In this document: one piece after another, positions 1 to 9,738 of the stretch
How the letters are laid out: the number at the start of each line of letters is the position of its first letter
Position numbering within the stretch: the first letter of the stretch is position 1
Assembly (NCBI GenBank): GCA_902526865.1
Contig: CABZMK010000012.1
Span: 1-40,709, forward strand
DNA: 40,709 nt
Direction: 5' to 3'
Source: an uncultured Alphaproteobacteria bacterium
GTDB lineage: Bacteria; Pseudomonadota; Alphaproteobacteria; Methylaequorales; Methylaequoraceae
The notes under the pieces: model-generated
Database searches by the model: none
What the model was told of the DNA's origin: nothing
What the model saw: the letters and a program-made list of their open reading frames with translations, nothing else
Position numbers and translations under genes: made by a program

Positions 1-1
1 G

Positions 2-580
2 GCACTTAAAAAAACTAAAAGATTTATAAAAGATAACTACTGGGGTAAACCTGTAATTGGATTTGGAGATCCGAATGCAAAAATTATTATAGTTGGGCTT
101 GCACCAGCAGCACACGGTGGGAATAGAACTGGAAGAGTTTTTACAGGTGATAAGTCAGCTGATTTTTTGTTTAAGTGTCTTCATCAAGCTAAGTTATCTA
201 ACCAACCCTACTCAATACACTTAAATGACGGACTAATTCTAAAAAATGTATACATGACACCTGCATTAAAATGTGTGCCGCCTGAAGATAAACCAAAGGC
301 TGAAGAACTAAAGAAATGTTTTGTTTATCTGAGCGAAGAGATTTCATACTTAGAAAATGCCAAAATTATATTGGCCTTAGGGAAAATTGCTTTTGAAAGT
401 TGTGTAAAACTTTTTAATCTTAAACCATCCTTATATAAATTTATTCACGGTGCAGAATATTCTATAAACAACAAAATAAAAATTTTAGCTTGTTACCACC
501 CAAGCCCAAGAAATGTGAACACCGGAAAAATCAACACGGAGCAAATGGTTAAGGTCTTAAATATCGTAAGTAAGTGTTAA
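2..580 (+). CDS. Uracil-DNA glycosylase, family 5 (UdgB-like), 5' truncated by window edge
   Basis: This enzyme removes uracil, and in this family other deaminated bases, from DNA to start base excision repair. The reading frame is open from base 2 to the TAA at 578-580, so the N-terminus lies outside the window and 192 residues are visible. The first ATG/TTG inside the window would cut away the most conserved part. Visible motifs are the active-site segment GLAPAAHGGNRTGRVFTGD, encoded near 92-150 and typical of family 5, and the C-terminal HPSPRNVNTGK segment, which is the family's HPSxxN loop. The central part holds FVYLSEEISYLENAKIILALG, the usual strand that ends in LG. The gene ends at a strong hairpin and converges on hup. 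Family assignment is confident; the start is not visible. Confidence 0.9.
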   Translation, partial: ALKKTKRFIKDNYWGKPVIGFGDPNAKIIIVGLAPAAHGGNRTGRVFTGDKSADFLFKCLHQAKLSNQPYSIHLNDGLILKNVYMTPALKCVPPEDKPKAEELKKCFVYLSEEISYLENAKIILALGKIAFESCVKLFNLKPSLYKFIHGAEYSINNKIKILACYHPSPRNVNTGKINTEQMVKVLNIVSKC

Positions 581-610
581 ATCACATCCCATAAAATAAG
601 ATGTGATTTT
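579..610 (+). terminator. Hairpin terminator between udg and hup
   Basis: A perfect 10-bp inverted repeat pairs 579-588 with 600-609 around an 11-nt loop and is followed on the plus strand by TTTTAATTTT. It begins inside the stop codon of the glycosylase gene. Because hup converges from the other side and ends at 615, it may serve both strands, but the T-rich tail is clearly better on the plus strand. Confidence 0.75.
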
Positions 611-614
611 AATT

Positions 615-887
615 TTAGTTGAGAGATTCTTTTAAGCTTTTTCCAGGTCTAAATTTTGGGACATTGGCAGCAGGAATATTAATGGAAGCACCGGTCTGTG
701 GATTTCTTCCAGTGGTTGCTTTTCTTTTTGACACCAAAAAAGTACCAAACCCTACAAGTCTGATGTCTCCACCACCCTTAAGTTCTGAAGTTATTGTATC
801 AAAAACAGCATCTACTGCTTTGGCACTGTCACTTTTATTTAAACCTGTATGGTCTGAAACTTTGTTAACTAGATCGTTTTTATTCAC
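615..887 (-). CDS. hup: HU family nucleoid DNA-binding protein
   Basis: This is a small (90 aa) histone-like protein that binds and bends DNA as a dimer and compacts the nucleoid. It has the full HU length, an N-terminal helical body (MNKNDLVNKVSDHTGL) and the HU signature with the DNA-binding arm, GFGTFLVSKRKATTGRNPQTG (roughly residues 46-66). The tail LKESLN is also family-like. The start is GTG, supported by a strong AAGGGGG ribosome-binding site about five bases upstream; no ATG lies near it. It sits directly downstream of lon, the common alphaproteobacterial order, but has its own promoter-like sequence in the 88-bp gap, so it is probably expressed at high level independently of lon. 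Confidence 0.96.
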   Translation of the reverse strand: MNKNDLVNKVSDHTGLNKSDSAKAVDAVFDTITSELKGGGDIRLVGFGTFLVSKRKATTGRNPQTGASINIPAANVPKFRPGKSLKESLN

Positions 888-938
888 GCTAGACCCCCTT
901 TTTAAATTTATAGAGCATCAATATTAATGCATCATTCA

Positions 939-966
939 ATTCTATCTAAACTTTATACCTAGTCAA
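939..966 (-). promoter_or_regulatory. Candidate sigma-70 promoter for hup
   Basis: On the minus strand a TTGACT box (966-961) and a TAGAAT box (944-939) are separated by 16 bases. The predicted transcript would start about 45 bases before the GTG start of hup. The location between the lon stop and hup fits an independent promoter. Confidence 0.5.
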
Positions 967-975
967 ACACATTTT

Positions 976-3375
976 TCAATGTCTTAAAGTATTTTCCTTG
1001 GGGTTTAAAGATTTTTCAGGTATCTCAATCTTATCTTTTGAAGGTTTGTAAGGGATTATTTTAGATGTAAATGCTTTTTTTAATATTTCATTTGCACTAT
1101 CAACAAAATGGATCTCGATATTATTTAATATTTCTTTTTCTTCGATTTCAGCAAGGTCTTTCTTGTTTTCTTTGGGAATTAAAACTTCCTTAATTCCGCC
1201 TCTCACAGCAGCTAGGAGTTTTTCTTTAAGACCACCAATTGGTAGCACTCTTCCTCTAAGTGTTATTTCACCGGTCATCGCGATATTGTTTTTGACAGGA
1301 ATTCCAGTGAATGCTGAAATGATTGTTGTAAACATCGCAATTCCAGCTGACGGACCGTCTTTTGGAGTAGCACCCTCAGGAACATGTACATGAATGTCGT
1401 GTTTTTCAAAAAGAACGGGAGAAATTCCAAATTTTGCTGCATTGGAATGAACATAACTTTGAGCTGCTTGAACTGATTCTTTCATTACATCTCCAAGCTT
1501 TCCAGTGTAAATTGCTTTGCCTTTTCCTGGCATTATAACAGCTTCAACCTGCAATAATTCTCCTCCAACTTCTGTCCAAGCAAGTCCTGTACAAACGCCA
1601 ACTAAAGATTTATTTTCAATTTCCCCGAATTTAAACTTTTTAACTCCTAAAAATTTATCTATGTTGTTTTTTGAAACTGAAATGACCCTTTTTTTTTTCA
1701 TTATAATTGTCTTTAACGCTTTTCTTATTATTTTAGAGATCTCTCTCTCTAAAGACCTTACCCCAGACTCTCTGGTAAAGTATCTAATAATACTTTCAAT
1801 TGCAGAATCAGAAATTTTGATTTCTTTACCTTTAATACCGTTTTCGGTTAGCTGCTTTGGTAATAAGTATTTTGATGCAATATTCATTTTTTCATTCTCT
1901 GTATAACCAGATATCCTAATGATTTCCATTCTATCTATGAGGGGTTGAGGAATATTTAGAGTGTTTGCAGTGGTTACAAACATTACGTTAGACAGGTCGA
2001 AATCAACTTCAAGATAATGATCATTAAAATTCTTATTTTGTTCTGGATCAAGAACTTCAAGAAGTGCTGATGCTGGATCGCCACGCCAATCAGAACCGAT
2101 TTTATCAATTTCATCTAGAAGAAATAAAGGATTTGAATGTTTAGATTTTTTTAGACTTTGAATAATTTTTCCTGGCATTGAACCAATATATGTTCTTCTA
2201 TGCCCTCTTATTTCTGATTCATCTCTTATTCCTCCGAGTGAAACTTTAATAAATGGTCTTCCCAATGCCTTTGCCATAGATTTGCCTAGTGAAGTTTTTC
2301 CAACTCCCGGTGGTCCTATTAAACATAAAATTGGACCTTTAGGTTTTTTGACTCTGGATTGAACAGCCAGGTATTCTATAATTCTGTCTTTAACTTTTTT
2401 AAGGCCAAAATGATCTTTATCTAATGTTTTAAGGGCTTTGTTTAAATTTATATCTGTTTCAATATTAGAATTCCAAGGTAGTGAAATTATCCAATCTAAA
2501 TAATTTCGAACAACCGTGGCTTCTGCTGACATAGGACCCATGCTTTTTAGCTTTTTGATTTCTGATTTTGCTTTGTCTCTAGCTTCATCAGATAGGTTGA
2601 TTTTTTTTAATTTATCCTCGATTTCTGATATTTCATCCTTAGAGTCGTTAGATTCTCCTAACTCTTTCTGTATAGCTTTCATTTGTTCGTTTAGGTAGTA
2701 TTCCTTTTGAGTCTTATCCATTTGTCTCTTTACACGACTTCTGATTTTCTTTTCGACTTGAAGAACGCCTATTTCGTCATCCATATATTCAATTATTTTA
2801 TTTAATCTCTCTTTAATTGAGATTGTTTCGAGTAACTCTTGCTTTTCAGATAACTTGTTACCTAAATGAGCACCCATTGTATCGGCAAGTTTGTTAAGAT
2901 CAGAAATTTGATTGAGAGTTACTAAAATTTCAGGAGGAACCTTCCTATTAAGCTTGACATAGTTCTCAAATTGGTTGATGGCTGTTCTTGACAAAGCATT
3001 GATTTCTTTATCGCTGGAATCGTTTGCAATGTTGATTGGATCTAAATAAGCTTCAAGGAAATCCTTATGTTCAGAAAAATGAGATATCTTTGCTCTTTCA
3101 ATCCCTTCTACTAAAACTTTGACTGTGCCATCTGGTAGTCTCAATAATTGTAATATTGTAGCTAATGTACCATGCTTATAAATATCGTCTGAAAGCGGTT
3201 CGTCAGTATTTGCATCTTTTTGAGCAACTAAAAATATCTCTTTTTCAAATTTTTCGGCGAAGTCCAATGCTTTTATGGATTTTGTTCTACCAACAAAAAG
3301 TGGAACTATCATATTAGGAAATACAACGATGTCTCTCAATGGGAGCACACAGAAAGGTTCTTTATAATTGGTCAT
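976..3375 (-). CDS. lon: ATP-dependent endopeptidase Lon
   Basis: Cytoplasmic AAA+ serine protease that unfolds and degrades damaged and regulatory proteins. At 799 aa it matches the usual length. The N-terminal LON substrate-binding domain starts at FCVLPLRDIVVFPNMIVPLFVGR. The middle is a coiled helical linker. The AAA+ domain shows Walker A GPPGVGKTS and Walker B LFLLDEIDKIG. The C-terminal protease domain carries the catalytic serine in PKDGPSAGIAM and the catalytic lysine in GLKEKLLAAVRGG, forming the Ser-Lys dyad. The ATG overlaps the clpX stop by one base (TAATG), so translation is probably coupled to clpX. No frameshift or lost catalytic residue is seen. Confidence 0.98.
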   Translation of the reverse strand: MTNYKEPFCVLPLRDIVVFPNMIVPLFVGRTKSIKALDFAEKFEKEIFLVAQKDANTDEPLSDDIYKHGTLATILQLLRLPDGTVKVLVEGIERAKISHFSEHKDFLEAYLDPINIANDSSDKEINALSRTAINQFENYVKLNRKVPPEILVTLNQISDLNKLADTMGAHLGNKLSEKQELLETISIKERLNKIIEYMDDEIGVLQVEKKIRSRVKRQMDKTQKEYYLNEQMKAIQKELGESNDSKDEISEIEDKLKKINLSDEARDKAKSEIKKLKSMGPMSAEATVVRNYLDWIISLPWNSNIETDINLNKALKTLDKDHFGLKKVKDRIIEYLAVQSRVKKPKGPILCLIGPPGVGKTSLGKSMAKALGRPFIKVSLGGIRDESEIRGHRRTYIGSMPGKIIQSLKKSKHSNPLFLLDEIDKIGSDWRGDPASALLEVLDPEQNKNFNDHYLEVDFDLSNVMFVTTANTLNIPQPLIDRMEIIRISGYTENEKMNIASKYLLPKQLTENGIKGKEIKISDSAIESIIRYFTRESGVRSLEREISKIIRKALKTIIMKKKRVISVSKNNIDKFLGVKKFKFGEIENKSLVGVCTGLAWTEVGGELLQVEAVIMPGKGKAIYTGKLGDVMKESVQAAQSYVHSNAAKFGISPVLFEKHDIHVHVPEGATPKDGPSAGIAMFTTIISAFTGIPVKNNIAMTGEITLRGRVLPIGGLKEKLLAAVRGGIKEVLIPKENKKDLAEIEEKEILNNIEIHFVDSANEILKKAFTSKIIPYKPSKDKIEIPEKSLNPKENTLRH

Positions 3376-4634
3376 TAAGCCTTTTTATTTAAAATTTTAT
3401 TGGATTTATCGTATATATATAGAGGTTTAGAATTGTTTTCCACTACCTCTTTGTTAACGACAATCTCATTAACACCTTCAACGCCAGGTAAACTAAACAT
3501 AGTATCTAATAATATATTTTCAAGTATTGACCTTAAACCTCTTGCACCTGTAGTTCTTTCTATTGCTTTTTTTGCAATAAAATTAAGCGCTTCATCCGTA
3601 AATTCTAGCTTAACATTCTCAAAAGCAAATAATTTTTGATATTGTTTAATAACTGCATTTTTGGGTTTTGTTAATATTTCAACCAAACTTTCTTCATTCA
3701 AATCATCTAAAGTTGCAATAACTGGGAGTCTACCTACAAACTCTGGAATTAAACCAAACTTTAATAAATCCTCGGTTTCAAGTTTCTTTAGAATATGTCC
3801 GATTTCTTTTTCTGATTTGTCTTTAACTTCAGCCTCAAAACCTATACTCGATTTATCTCCTCTGTTAGAAATAATTTTGTCTATACCGGCAAAAGCTCCA
3901 CCACATATAAATAGTATATTTGTAGTATCAACTTGTAGAAAATCTTGCTGAGGATGTTTTCTTCCACCCTGAGGTGGAACAGAAGCAACTGTGCCTTCCA
4001 TAATTTTTAATAATGCTTGTTGAACACCTTCTCCTGACACGTCTCTTGTAATAGAGGGGTTATCAGACTTCCTACTTATTTTATCAACTTCATCTATATA
4101 AACAATACCTCTTTGGGCTCTTTCAACATTATAATCTGCGGCTTGAAGAAGCTTTAAAATTATATTCTCAACATCTTCTCCTACGTAACCAGCTTCAGTA
4201 AGAGTTGTAGCATCAGCCATTGTAAAAGGTACATCAATAATCCTGGCGAGTGTTTGAGCTACAAGTGTCTTCCCCGACCCTGTAGGACCAACTAAAAGAA
4301 TATTAGATTTTGAAAGCTCGACGTCAGAATTTATTGTTGGATTGTCAATTCTTTTGTAATGATTATGAACTGCAACTGAAAGAATTTTTTTTGCGTCTTC
4401 TTGACCAACAACATAATCATTCAGCAAATTGTAGAGTTCTTTTGGTGTCTCAACGTGTCCGGTTTTTGGAGAAGGAGCAACCTTATTTTCTTCTCTGATT
4501 ATATCCATACATAATTCGACGCATTCGTCGCAAATAAAAACGGTTGGACCAGCGATCAGTTTTCTAACTTCATGCTGACTTTTACCGCAGAAACTGCAAA
4601 AAAGTGTATTTTTGTTATTTTTTGAATCAACCAT
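3375..4634 (-). CDS. clpX: ClpX, ATPase subunit of the ClpXP protease
   Basis: Hexameric AAA+ unfoldase that recognises tagged proteins, unfolds them and feeds them to ClpP. The 419-aa protein has an N-terminal C4 zinc-binding domain (C13, C16, C35, C38), Walker A GPTGSGKT, the pore loop GYVGED and the RKH loop in GGRKHPQQ. The ending [15 protein letters not shown] is the usual small-domain/sensor-2 region. It lies 61 bp downstream of clpP and its stop codon is shared by one base with the lon start, so clpX-lon is a tightly coupled pair. Everything expected is present. Confidence 0.98.
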   Translation of the reverse strand: MVDSKNNKNTLFCSFCGKSQHEVRKLIAGPTVFICDECVELCMDIIREENKVAPSPKTGHVETPKELYNLLNDYVVGQEDAKKILSVAVHNHYKRIDNPTINSDVELSKSNILLVGPTGSGKTLVAQTLARIIDVPFTMADATTLTEAGYVGEDVENIILKLLQAADYNVERAQRGIVYIDEVDKISRKSDNPSITRDVSGEGVQQALLKIMEGTVASVPPQGGRKHPQQDFLQVDTTNILFICGGAFAGIDKIISNRGDKSSIGFEAEVKDKSEKEIGHILKKLETEDLLKFGLIPEFVGRLPVIATLDDLNEESLVEILTKPKNAVIKQYQKLFAFENVKLEFTDEALNFIAKKAIERTTGARGLRSILENILLDTMFSLPGVEGVNEIVVNKEVVENNSKPLYIYDKSNKILNKKA

Positions 4635-4695
4635 TAATTATTCTATAATTATAAAATATTTTAAATACTGCAACCTTTATTCCAAAATTAAATTT

Positions 4696-5298
4696 TTATT
4701 TTTTTTTTAAATCTGGTCTCTCTGACACAACTTTATCGACAATTCCAAACTTTTTCGCATCATCTGCATTCATAAAATTGTCTCTATCCATCATCTTCTC
4801 GATTGTTCCAAGTGACTGACCAGTATGAACTTCGTAGATTTTGTTTAAACTTTTCTTTAAATTAACAATTTCTTTTGCATGAATTTCAATATCGGAAGCT
4901 TGTCCCTGAACACCACCAGAAGGTTGATGTGTCATAATTCTGGAATGAGGTAGGCAATATCTCTTTCCTTTAGTACCAGCAGTTAACAAAAGAGAGCCCA
5001 TGCTTGCAGCTTGACCAACACAAAGAGTTGAAACATCAGGTCTAATATATTGCATAGTGTCGTATATTGCTAACCCAGAGGATACAACTCCACCTGGAGA
5101 ATTTATATATAGGAATATATCTTTCTTGGGGTCTTCAGACTCTAAAAATAGAAATTGTGCGCAAATAACACTAGAAACAGCATCATTTACTTCGCCTGTA
5201 AGAAAAATTATTCTTTCTTTTAACAGTCTGGAAAAAATATCATATGACCTTTCCCCTCTATTAGTTTGCTCAACAACCATTGGAATCAATGAACTCAT
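4696..5298 (-). CDS. clpP: ClpP protease proteolytic subunit
   Basis: Serine peptidase that forms the double-ring chamber of ClpXP/ClpAP. The 200-aa length is normal. The catalytic triad is visible: Ser99 in GQAASMGS, His124 in MTHQPSGG and Asp173 in RDNFMNADD. The short N-terminal segment before TNRGERSYD resembles the processed propeptide of the family. The ATG overlaps the stop of tig by one base (TAATG) and is preceded by AAGGAG, a good ribosome-binding site. Gene order tig-clpP-clpX supports co-expression of folding and proteolysis functions. Confidence 0.98.
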   Translation of the reverse strand: MSSLIPMVVEQTNRGERSYDIFSRLLKERIIFLTGEVNDAVSSVICAQFLFLESEDPKKDIFLYINSPGGVVSSGLAIYDTMQYIRPDVSTLCVGQAASMGSLLLTAGTKGKRYCLPHSRIMTHQPSGGVQGQASDIEIHAKEIVNLKKSLNKIYEVHTGQSLGTIEKMMDRDNFMNADDAKKFGIVDKVVSERPDLKKK

Positions 5299-6626
5299 TA
5301 TTTTTTCTCCTTCTTTTTGTTTGATATCATTTTCTTCTCGTTTTGTAAGAAATCAGATTTAAAAAGTTCATCAATTGTGCACTCCTTCTCTTTTTTTTCA
5401 CAACTATTTACGATGTACTTCATAACCTTTTCTTCTAAAGCAACACCCCTGAGATTGTTCATAAGGTTCGGGTTACTTTTGTAAAATTCAACGACTTGTT
5501 TTTCTTGTCCGGGATACTTATTTGCTTCACCGACAACTGCTTGAGTAAGGTCAGAATCGGTTATCTTTATTTCATTTTTTTCAGCAATAGAATTAATTAT
5601 TAAACCTAATTTTACCCTTCTATTGGCAAGTTTCTTTATTTCTGATTCTTTTTGATCATTTTTTTCAGCTTGCGACTTTAAGAAATTAAATTCCTCGTCA
5701 ATCATTTTTGAAGGTATCTGAAACTCAAAATTTTTTAGCATTTTTTCTGTAGCTTCTCTTCTCATTTTCAAGAGAGATAGGTTCTCAAAATCTTTATTCA
5801 TATTTTCTTCTATTTTTTTCCTTAATTCATCTAAATTTTTTTCCCCCAACTCCTCAGCTAATTTATTATCAATTTCAATTTTTTTAACTTTTTCCTGAAT
5901 ATCCTTTATTTCAAGTGCAAATTCAGCTTTTTTTCCAGCGATTTTTTTTTCCCTGTAATCATCTGGAAAAACAACTTTTATTGTTTTATGCTCCCCAATT
6001 TCTAAATTCACCATCTGATCTTCATAACCGGGAATGTATTTATTTGAACCTAAGACAACTGTTTCGTCTTTACCAGAACTTCCATTAAACCCCTTTTTAT
6101 CTATTTTTCCCTCGTAATCAAATAACACCAGATCACCAATTTTAGTTTTTCTCTTTGTTTTTAAGGGAGTAAATCGTTCATGTTTATCCGCAATCTGAGA
6201 TAAGGAGTTATCAATATCTTTTTTTGAAATATTAAGTTTAGATTTTTCAACAATAATTTTTTTTAAGTCATAATCAGGAATATCAGGCATTAATTGAAAA
6301 CTTGCGCTAAATTGAAGGTCATTTCCCTCTTCGTATTTTTTTATCTCAACTTTTGGCTGAACTGATGGCTTTAGTTTTTTTTCTTTTACAACATTTGTTA
6401 ACGTTTCATTAATAATTTTATCCAAAACCTCAGAAACAATATTCTGTCCGAATCTTTTTTTTATAATAGTTTTAGGAACCTTTCCTGGTCTAAAGCCAGG
6501 CAAATTTACATTATTCATTAATTCAAAATATTTTTTATCTAATTCTATATTTATCTCAGAAGAAGGTATTGTGACTAACCACTCGACTGACAGCTTATCA
6601 GTATTTTTTAACTCTTTAATATCCAT
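5298..6626 (-). CDS. tig: Trigger factor (ribosome-associated chaperone and prolyl isomerase)
   Basis: Binds the ribosome exit tunnel and shields nascent chains. The N-terminal domain carries the ribosome-binding signature GFRPGKVP (residues 44-51). An FKBP-type prolyl isomerase domain follows ([17 protein letters not shown] to EFALEIKDI), and then a long helical C-terminal chaperone domain. I start it at the ATG at 6626 ([10 protein letters not shown]), giving 442 aa. The frame is open further upstream, but that extension would run into tRNA-Leu and has no family similarity. The C-terminus ends in a lysine-rich tail. It is the first protein gene after tRNA-Leu and its last base overlaps clpP. 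Confidence 0.96.
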   Translation of the reverse strand: MDIKELKNTDKLSVEWLVTIPSSEINIELDKKYFELMNNVNLPGFRPGKVPKTIIKKRFGQNIVSEVLDKIINETLTNVVKEKKLKPSVQPKVEIKKYEEGNDLQFSASFQLMPDIPDYDLKKIIVEKSKLNISKKDIDNSLSQIADKHERFTPLKTKRKTKIGDLVLFDYEGKIDKKGFNGSSGKDETVVLGSNKYIPGYEDQMVNLEIGEHKTIKVVFPDDYREKKIAGKKAEFALEIKDIQEKVKKIEIDNKLAEELGEKNLDELRKKIEENMNKDFENLSLLKMRREATEKMLKNFEFQIPSKMIDEEFNFLKSQAEKNDQKESEIKKLANRRVKLGLIINSIAEKNEIKITDSDLTQAVVGEANKYPGQEKQVVEFYKSNPNLMNNLRGVALEEKVMKYIVNSCEKKEKECTIDELFKSDFLQNEKKMISNKKKEKK

Positions 6627-6633
6627 AATTTTC

Positions 6634-6718
6634 TGGTACGGGCGGAGGGACTTGAACCCACACGACATAAGTCACTAGAACCTAAATCTAGCGCGTCTAC
6701 CAATTCCGCCACGCCCGC
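6634..6718 (-). tRNA. tRNA-Leu (UAG)
   Basis: Folds as a complete class II tRNA of 85 nt with a 7-bp acceptor stem (GCGGGCG with CGCCCGT, one G-U pair), discriminator A and an encoded CCA end. The D-arm contains GGCGGAATTGGTAGACGC, and the T-arm contains GGTTCAAGTCC. The anticodon stem CTAGA/TCTAG encloses the loop TTTAGGT, giving anticodon TAG (6682-6684). It lies only 7 bp upstream of the tig start and 39 bp after the nnrE/D stop, so it may be cut out of a transcript shared with one or both. Confidence 0.97.
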
Positions 6719-6757
6719 TTATAGTTGTTAATAAAAAACAACATTATTTAATGTAAA

Positions 6758-8149
6758 TCAATTATTATTTTTTAAAGAATTTATGGCAATTGGTATTTCA
6801 CTGATAAAATCTTCTACAACAACATTTTTCTTGTCCTTTGAAATTTTACTTTGAATAAACAATGAAGTAGGCATAGCGTCTTCTATGGTCATTTTTTGTG
6901 CTAAGAGTCCAGCTATAATTCCGCATAAAACATCACCCGATCCAGCAGTTGCTAAATTTTGATTAGCCAAATTATTAATCCATATATTTTCATCTGGAAA
7001 TGCAATAACAGTGTCATTCCCTTTTAACAAAACGCAATTGTTAATTTGTTTAGACGCTCTAAGACAGTTATTTATTTTTGATAATTTTTTAGAATATTTA
7101 AAAACTCTTTTAAATTCACCGATGTGAGGAGTCAAAATAATATTTTTTTGCTTCAATAAGAATTTTGAAAATTCTTTTTTTTTATTTACAAAAATACTTA
7201 TTGCGTCTGCATCCAAGATTTTTGGTCCGTGGAATGACTCTATAATTTCAAGTAATTTTTTTGTTTTGAAACTTTTTCCTAACCCTGGACCTATTACTAA
7301 AACATCCTTTTTTAATAAATCAGAATTGTTAAAAATTTTGATAATTGTCCCTGGTTCGGCCTGTGTGTAATATTTTAAATTCTTTTCTTCAACAGAAATT
7401 GTTGAAAGCCCACATCCAGTTTTTCTTGCAGAGTATGCAACTAGCCTTGAAGCACCGGCCATTTCGCCCCCTATTACTAAAACATGTCCTTTATCGTATT
7501 TGTTTATATTAGATTTATGACACGGAATATTGTTTATATTCTTTTTATTAACAATTTTAATATTTGGTTTAAATTTTGGTACAGGAAGTCCTAAATTTAG
7601 TAATTCTAGTTTCCCTGTAAATTCTTTAGCAGGTTGTAAAAAATACCCTGGTTTAAGAAAACCCATTGCCAACGTTGTATCAGCTATAATACAGGTGCCC
7701 ATTCTTTCACCTGAATCACCACTTAAACCACTTGGAATATCTATTGCAACTATTTGTTTATTTGATTTATTAATTAATTCTATAATTTTTTTGTTATTCC
7801 CAACAATTTTTTTGTTTAGTCCTGTTCCAAAAATGCAATCAAAAATTATCTCCGTGTTTTTAATTAAATTTTTTAATTTGTTGAAATTTATCTTATGGTT
7901 TCTGTCAATTGAAAATATACTTACATTGAATTTTTCTGATAATTTTTTATAGGCTAATTTTCCATCCATTCCATTATTTCCAGGACCACAAATAAATAAA
8001 ATTTTTTTTTTTTTCTTATAATTTTTTTTTATAAAATTTGTTATTTTTGTTGTTGCATTATCAAATAACTTGTTTAATGAGTTTTTTTTAATATAAATAT
8101 TTTCAGATTCTTTGATTTGTTTTATTGTATATAAATTTAGCTGGTACAT
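6758..8149 (-). CDS. nnr: Bifunctional NAD(P)H-hydrate epimerase / ADP-dependent NAD(P)H-hydrate dehydratase
   Basis: Repairs hydrated, inactive NADH and NADPH. The N-terminal half (to about residue 205) is the YjeF_N epimerase, with GPGNNGMDG (usually GxGNNGGDG; the Met is a small variation) and DIPSGLSGDSGE. The C-terminal half is the YjeF_C/ribokinase-like dehydratase, with KGHVLVIGG, VLVIGPGLGK, LDADAIS, LTPHIGEFKR and the active-site NLATAGSGDVLCG. The length of 463 aa is close to normal for the fusion. The start ATG abuts, base to base, the ATG of the divergent gene at 8150, and the family similarity (LYTIKQIKESE) begins only a few residues in, so a later start is unlikely. Confidence 0.94.
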   Translation of the reverse strand: MYQLNLYTIKQIKESENIYIKKNSLNKLFDNATTKITNFIKKNYKKKKKILFICGPGNNGMDGKLAYKKLSEKFNVSIFSIDRNHKINFNKLKNLIKNTEIIFDCIFGTGLNKKIVGNNKKIIELINKSNKQIVAIDIPSGLSGDSGERMGTCIIADTTLAMGFLKPGYFLQPAKEFTGKLELLNLGLPVPKFKPNIKIVNKKNINNIPCHKSNINKYDKGHVLVIGGEMAGASRLVAYSARKTGCGLSTISVEEKNLKYYTQAEPGTIIKIFNNSDLLKKDVLVIGPGLGKSFKTKKLLEIIESFHGPKILDADAISIFVNKKKEFSKFLLKQKNIILTPHIGEFKRVFKYSKKLSKINNCLRASKQINNCVLLKGNDTVIAFPDENIWINNLANQNLATAGSGDVLCGIIAGLLAQKMTIEDAMPTSLFIQSKISKDKKNVVVEDFISEIPIAINSLKNNN

Positions 8150-8653
8150 ATGAATAAATTTTTCTTAACTTTGATTATTTCTTTCTTTTATTTTAAGATA
8201 ACTTTAGCTTCCGTCAAAGTTAATTCGATTATCAAGTTGGATAATAATGTTCCAGAGGAATGTGGTTTAAGCTTCATTTTTGACCATAAAGATTTTTTAA
8301 CTGAAGCCATGGTGTATGTAAAAAAAACAGACGGTAATAATACCTTAACTCAATTTAAAATTATTTCAAAAAATGAAGTTAAGGAAGCAAATATTGTTAC
8401 AGCTTCCTCAGAGCTGAATAAAATTATTACTGAACAAATCAAGTCTGAGTCAAATTTTTTTATGTCTGGGGAAACAAATCAAGATTCAATGTCTATCTTC
8501 TTTCAGGAAATATTAATAGGTGGTGGAGACGTTTTAATTGATCAATCTTCTTATGAAATTAAAGGACCTATTGATTCAAAAGTAAGGTTAGAGTATCTTT
8601 TTTGTACTGGTGAAATGTTTCTTCCTAATTATGAATCAAATCAAAATGAATAA
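8150..8653 (+). CDS. Secreted protein of unknown function
   Basis: The 167-aa protein has an N-terminal signal peptide: MNKFFLTLIISFFYFKITLA is a short Lys-containing start, a hydrophobic core and a small-residue cleavage site (TLA-S). The rest is soluble, mixed and contains two cysteines (EECGL and LFCTGE), which could pair in the periplasm. The segment EILIGGGDVLIDQSSYEI looks like beta strands. I do not recognise the family. Its ATG directly abuts the start codon of nnrE/D on the other strand, so its leader and promoter must lie within nnrE/D coding DNA or the mRNA is leaderless. Its stop overlaps the bioB ATG (ATGAATAA), so it is the first gene of a pair with bioB. No link to biotin is evident from the sequence. 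Confidence 0.8.
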   Translation: MNKFFLTLIISFFYFKITLASVKVNSIIKLDNNVPEECGLSFIFDHKDFLTEAMVYVKKTDGNNTLTQFKIISKNEVKEANIVTASSELNKIITEQIKSESNFFMSGETNQDSMSIFFQEILIGGGDVLIDQSSYEIKGPIDSKVRLEYLFCTGEMFLPNYESNQNE

Positions 8654-9653
8654 AATCTCGTCTGAACAAATCAAAAATCTTTTTTCACTCCCTTTAAATG
8701 AATTAATTTTTAAAGCGAGAAAAATTCATAAAAAAAACTTTCAAGATGGAGATGTTCAACTAGCATCTTTAATTTCAATTAAAACAGGTAGTTGTCCCGA
8801 GGATTGTAAGTACTGTCCTCAATCAGCTCATTACAATGTAAATTTGAAAAAAGAGAATCTAATAGCTGTTTCTGAAGTAAAAAAAGCTGCAAAATTAGCA
8901 AAAAAAAACGGTGCAAATCGATTTTGCATGGGAGCTGCATGGAAAAAATTAAGGGATGGAAAGGATCTTGATTCAGTTGTAGAAATGATAAAGGAAGTCA
9001 AATCACTAGATCTTGAAGCGTGTGTGACGTTAGGTTCAATAACGAAAGATCAAGCGGAAAAACTCAAAGATGCAGGACTTGATGCATACAATCACAACAT
9101 CGATACTTCACCGGATTATTATAAAAAAATTATTACAACACGTACTTTTGATGAAAGATTAGAAACAATTCAGAATGCTCGTCAAGCTGGTATCAGCGTA
9201 TGTTCAGGGGGTATAATTGGAATGGGTGAGTCATGGAAAGATAGAGCCGAAATGCTTAAAGTACTTGCAAATTTGGAACCTCAACCTGAAAGCGTTCCAA
9301 TTAATGCTTTAGTTCCTGTTGAAGGGACACCTTTACAAAGTCAGAAAATAGTTAAACCAGAAGAAATGATAACTATGATTGCAACAGCAAGAATTATATT
9401 GCCGAAATCTAGAATAAGGTTGTCAGCAGGAAGAAAATATCTATCAAATGAAACTCAAATGCTTTGTCTTTTGTCTGGAGCAAACTCAATATTTTATGGT
9501 GACTCGCTTCTTACAACTAAAAATAACGACATGGAGAGGGACAAAAAACTAATCAGAAAATTCAAACAAATAAACCAATCAAATTCAAAGGAACTTATTA
9601 ATAAATATTTGATAATATTTTTTGATAAGATAGCTTCCACAATTCACTATTAG
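8646..9653 (+). CDS. bioB: Biotin synthase
   Basis: Radical SAM enzyme that inserts sulfur into dethiobiotin to make biotin. Starting at the ATG at 8646 gives 335 aa. The radical-SAM cluster motif is at Cys50, Cys54 and Cys57 (CPEDCKYC), very near the positions in E. coli BioB. Further family motifs are YNHNIDTSPDYY, GGIIGMGES and IRLSAGRKYL, the last containing the arginine that binds the [2Fe-2S] cluster. A frame extension upstream exists, but this start overlaps the preceding stop by eight bases and fits the family N-terminus. No bioF, bioD or bioA lies in the window, so the rest of the pathway must be elsewhere or absent. Confidence 0.96.
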   Translation: MNKISSEQIKNLFSLPLNELIFKARKIHKKNFQDGDVQLASLISIKTGSCPEDCKYCPQSAHYNVNLKKENLIAVSEVKKAAKLAKKNGANRFCMGAAWKKLRDGKDLDSVVEMIKEVKSLDLEACVTLGSITKDQAEKLKDAGLDAYNHNIDTSPDYYKKIITTRTFDERLETIQNARQAGISVCSGGIIGMGESWKDRAEMLKVLANLEPQPESVPINALVPVEGTPLQSQKIVKPEEMITMIATARIILPKSRIRLSAGRKYLSNETQMLCLLSGANSIFYGDSLLTTKNNDMERDKKLIRKFKQINQSNSKELINKYLIIFFDKIASTIHY

Positions 9654-9738
9654 GAGAAAATTCTTTTATAATTTTAATTTTGGTCTAAAACTTGCAAATT
9701 TTCATTGCAGTTAATTTTAGAATAACTATTTGAAAATT

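Noticed and set aside
619..927. Plus-strand frame of 102 residues
   Set aside because: It is antisense to hup, whose family signature is unmistakable.
6627..6668. In-frame N-terminal extension of trigger factor
   Set aside because: It would run through tRNA-Leu; the family N-terminus begins at the ATG at 6626.
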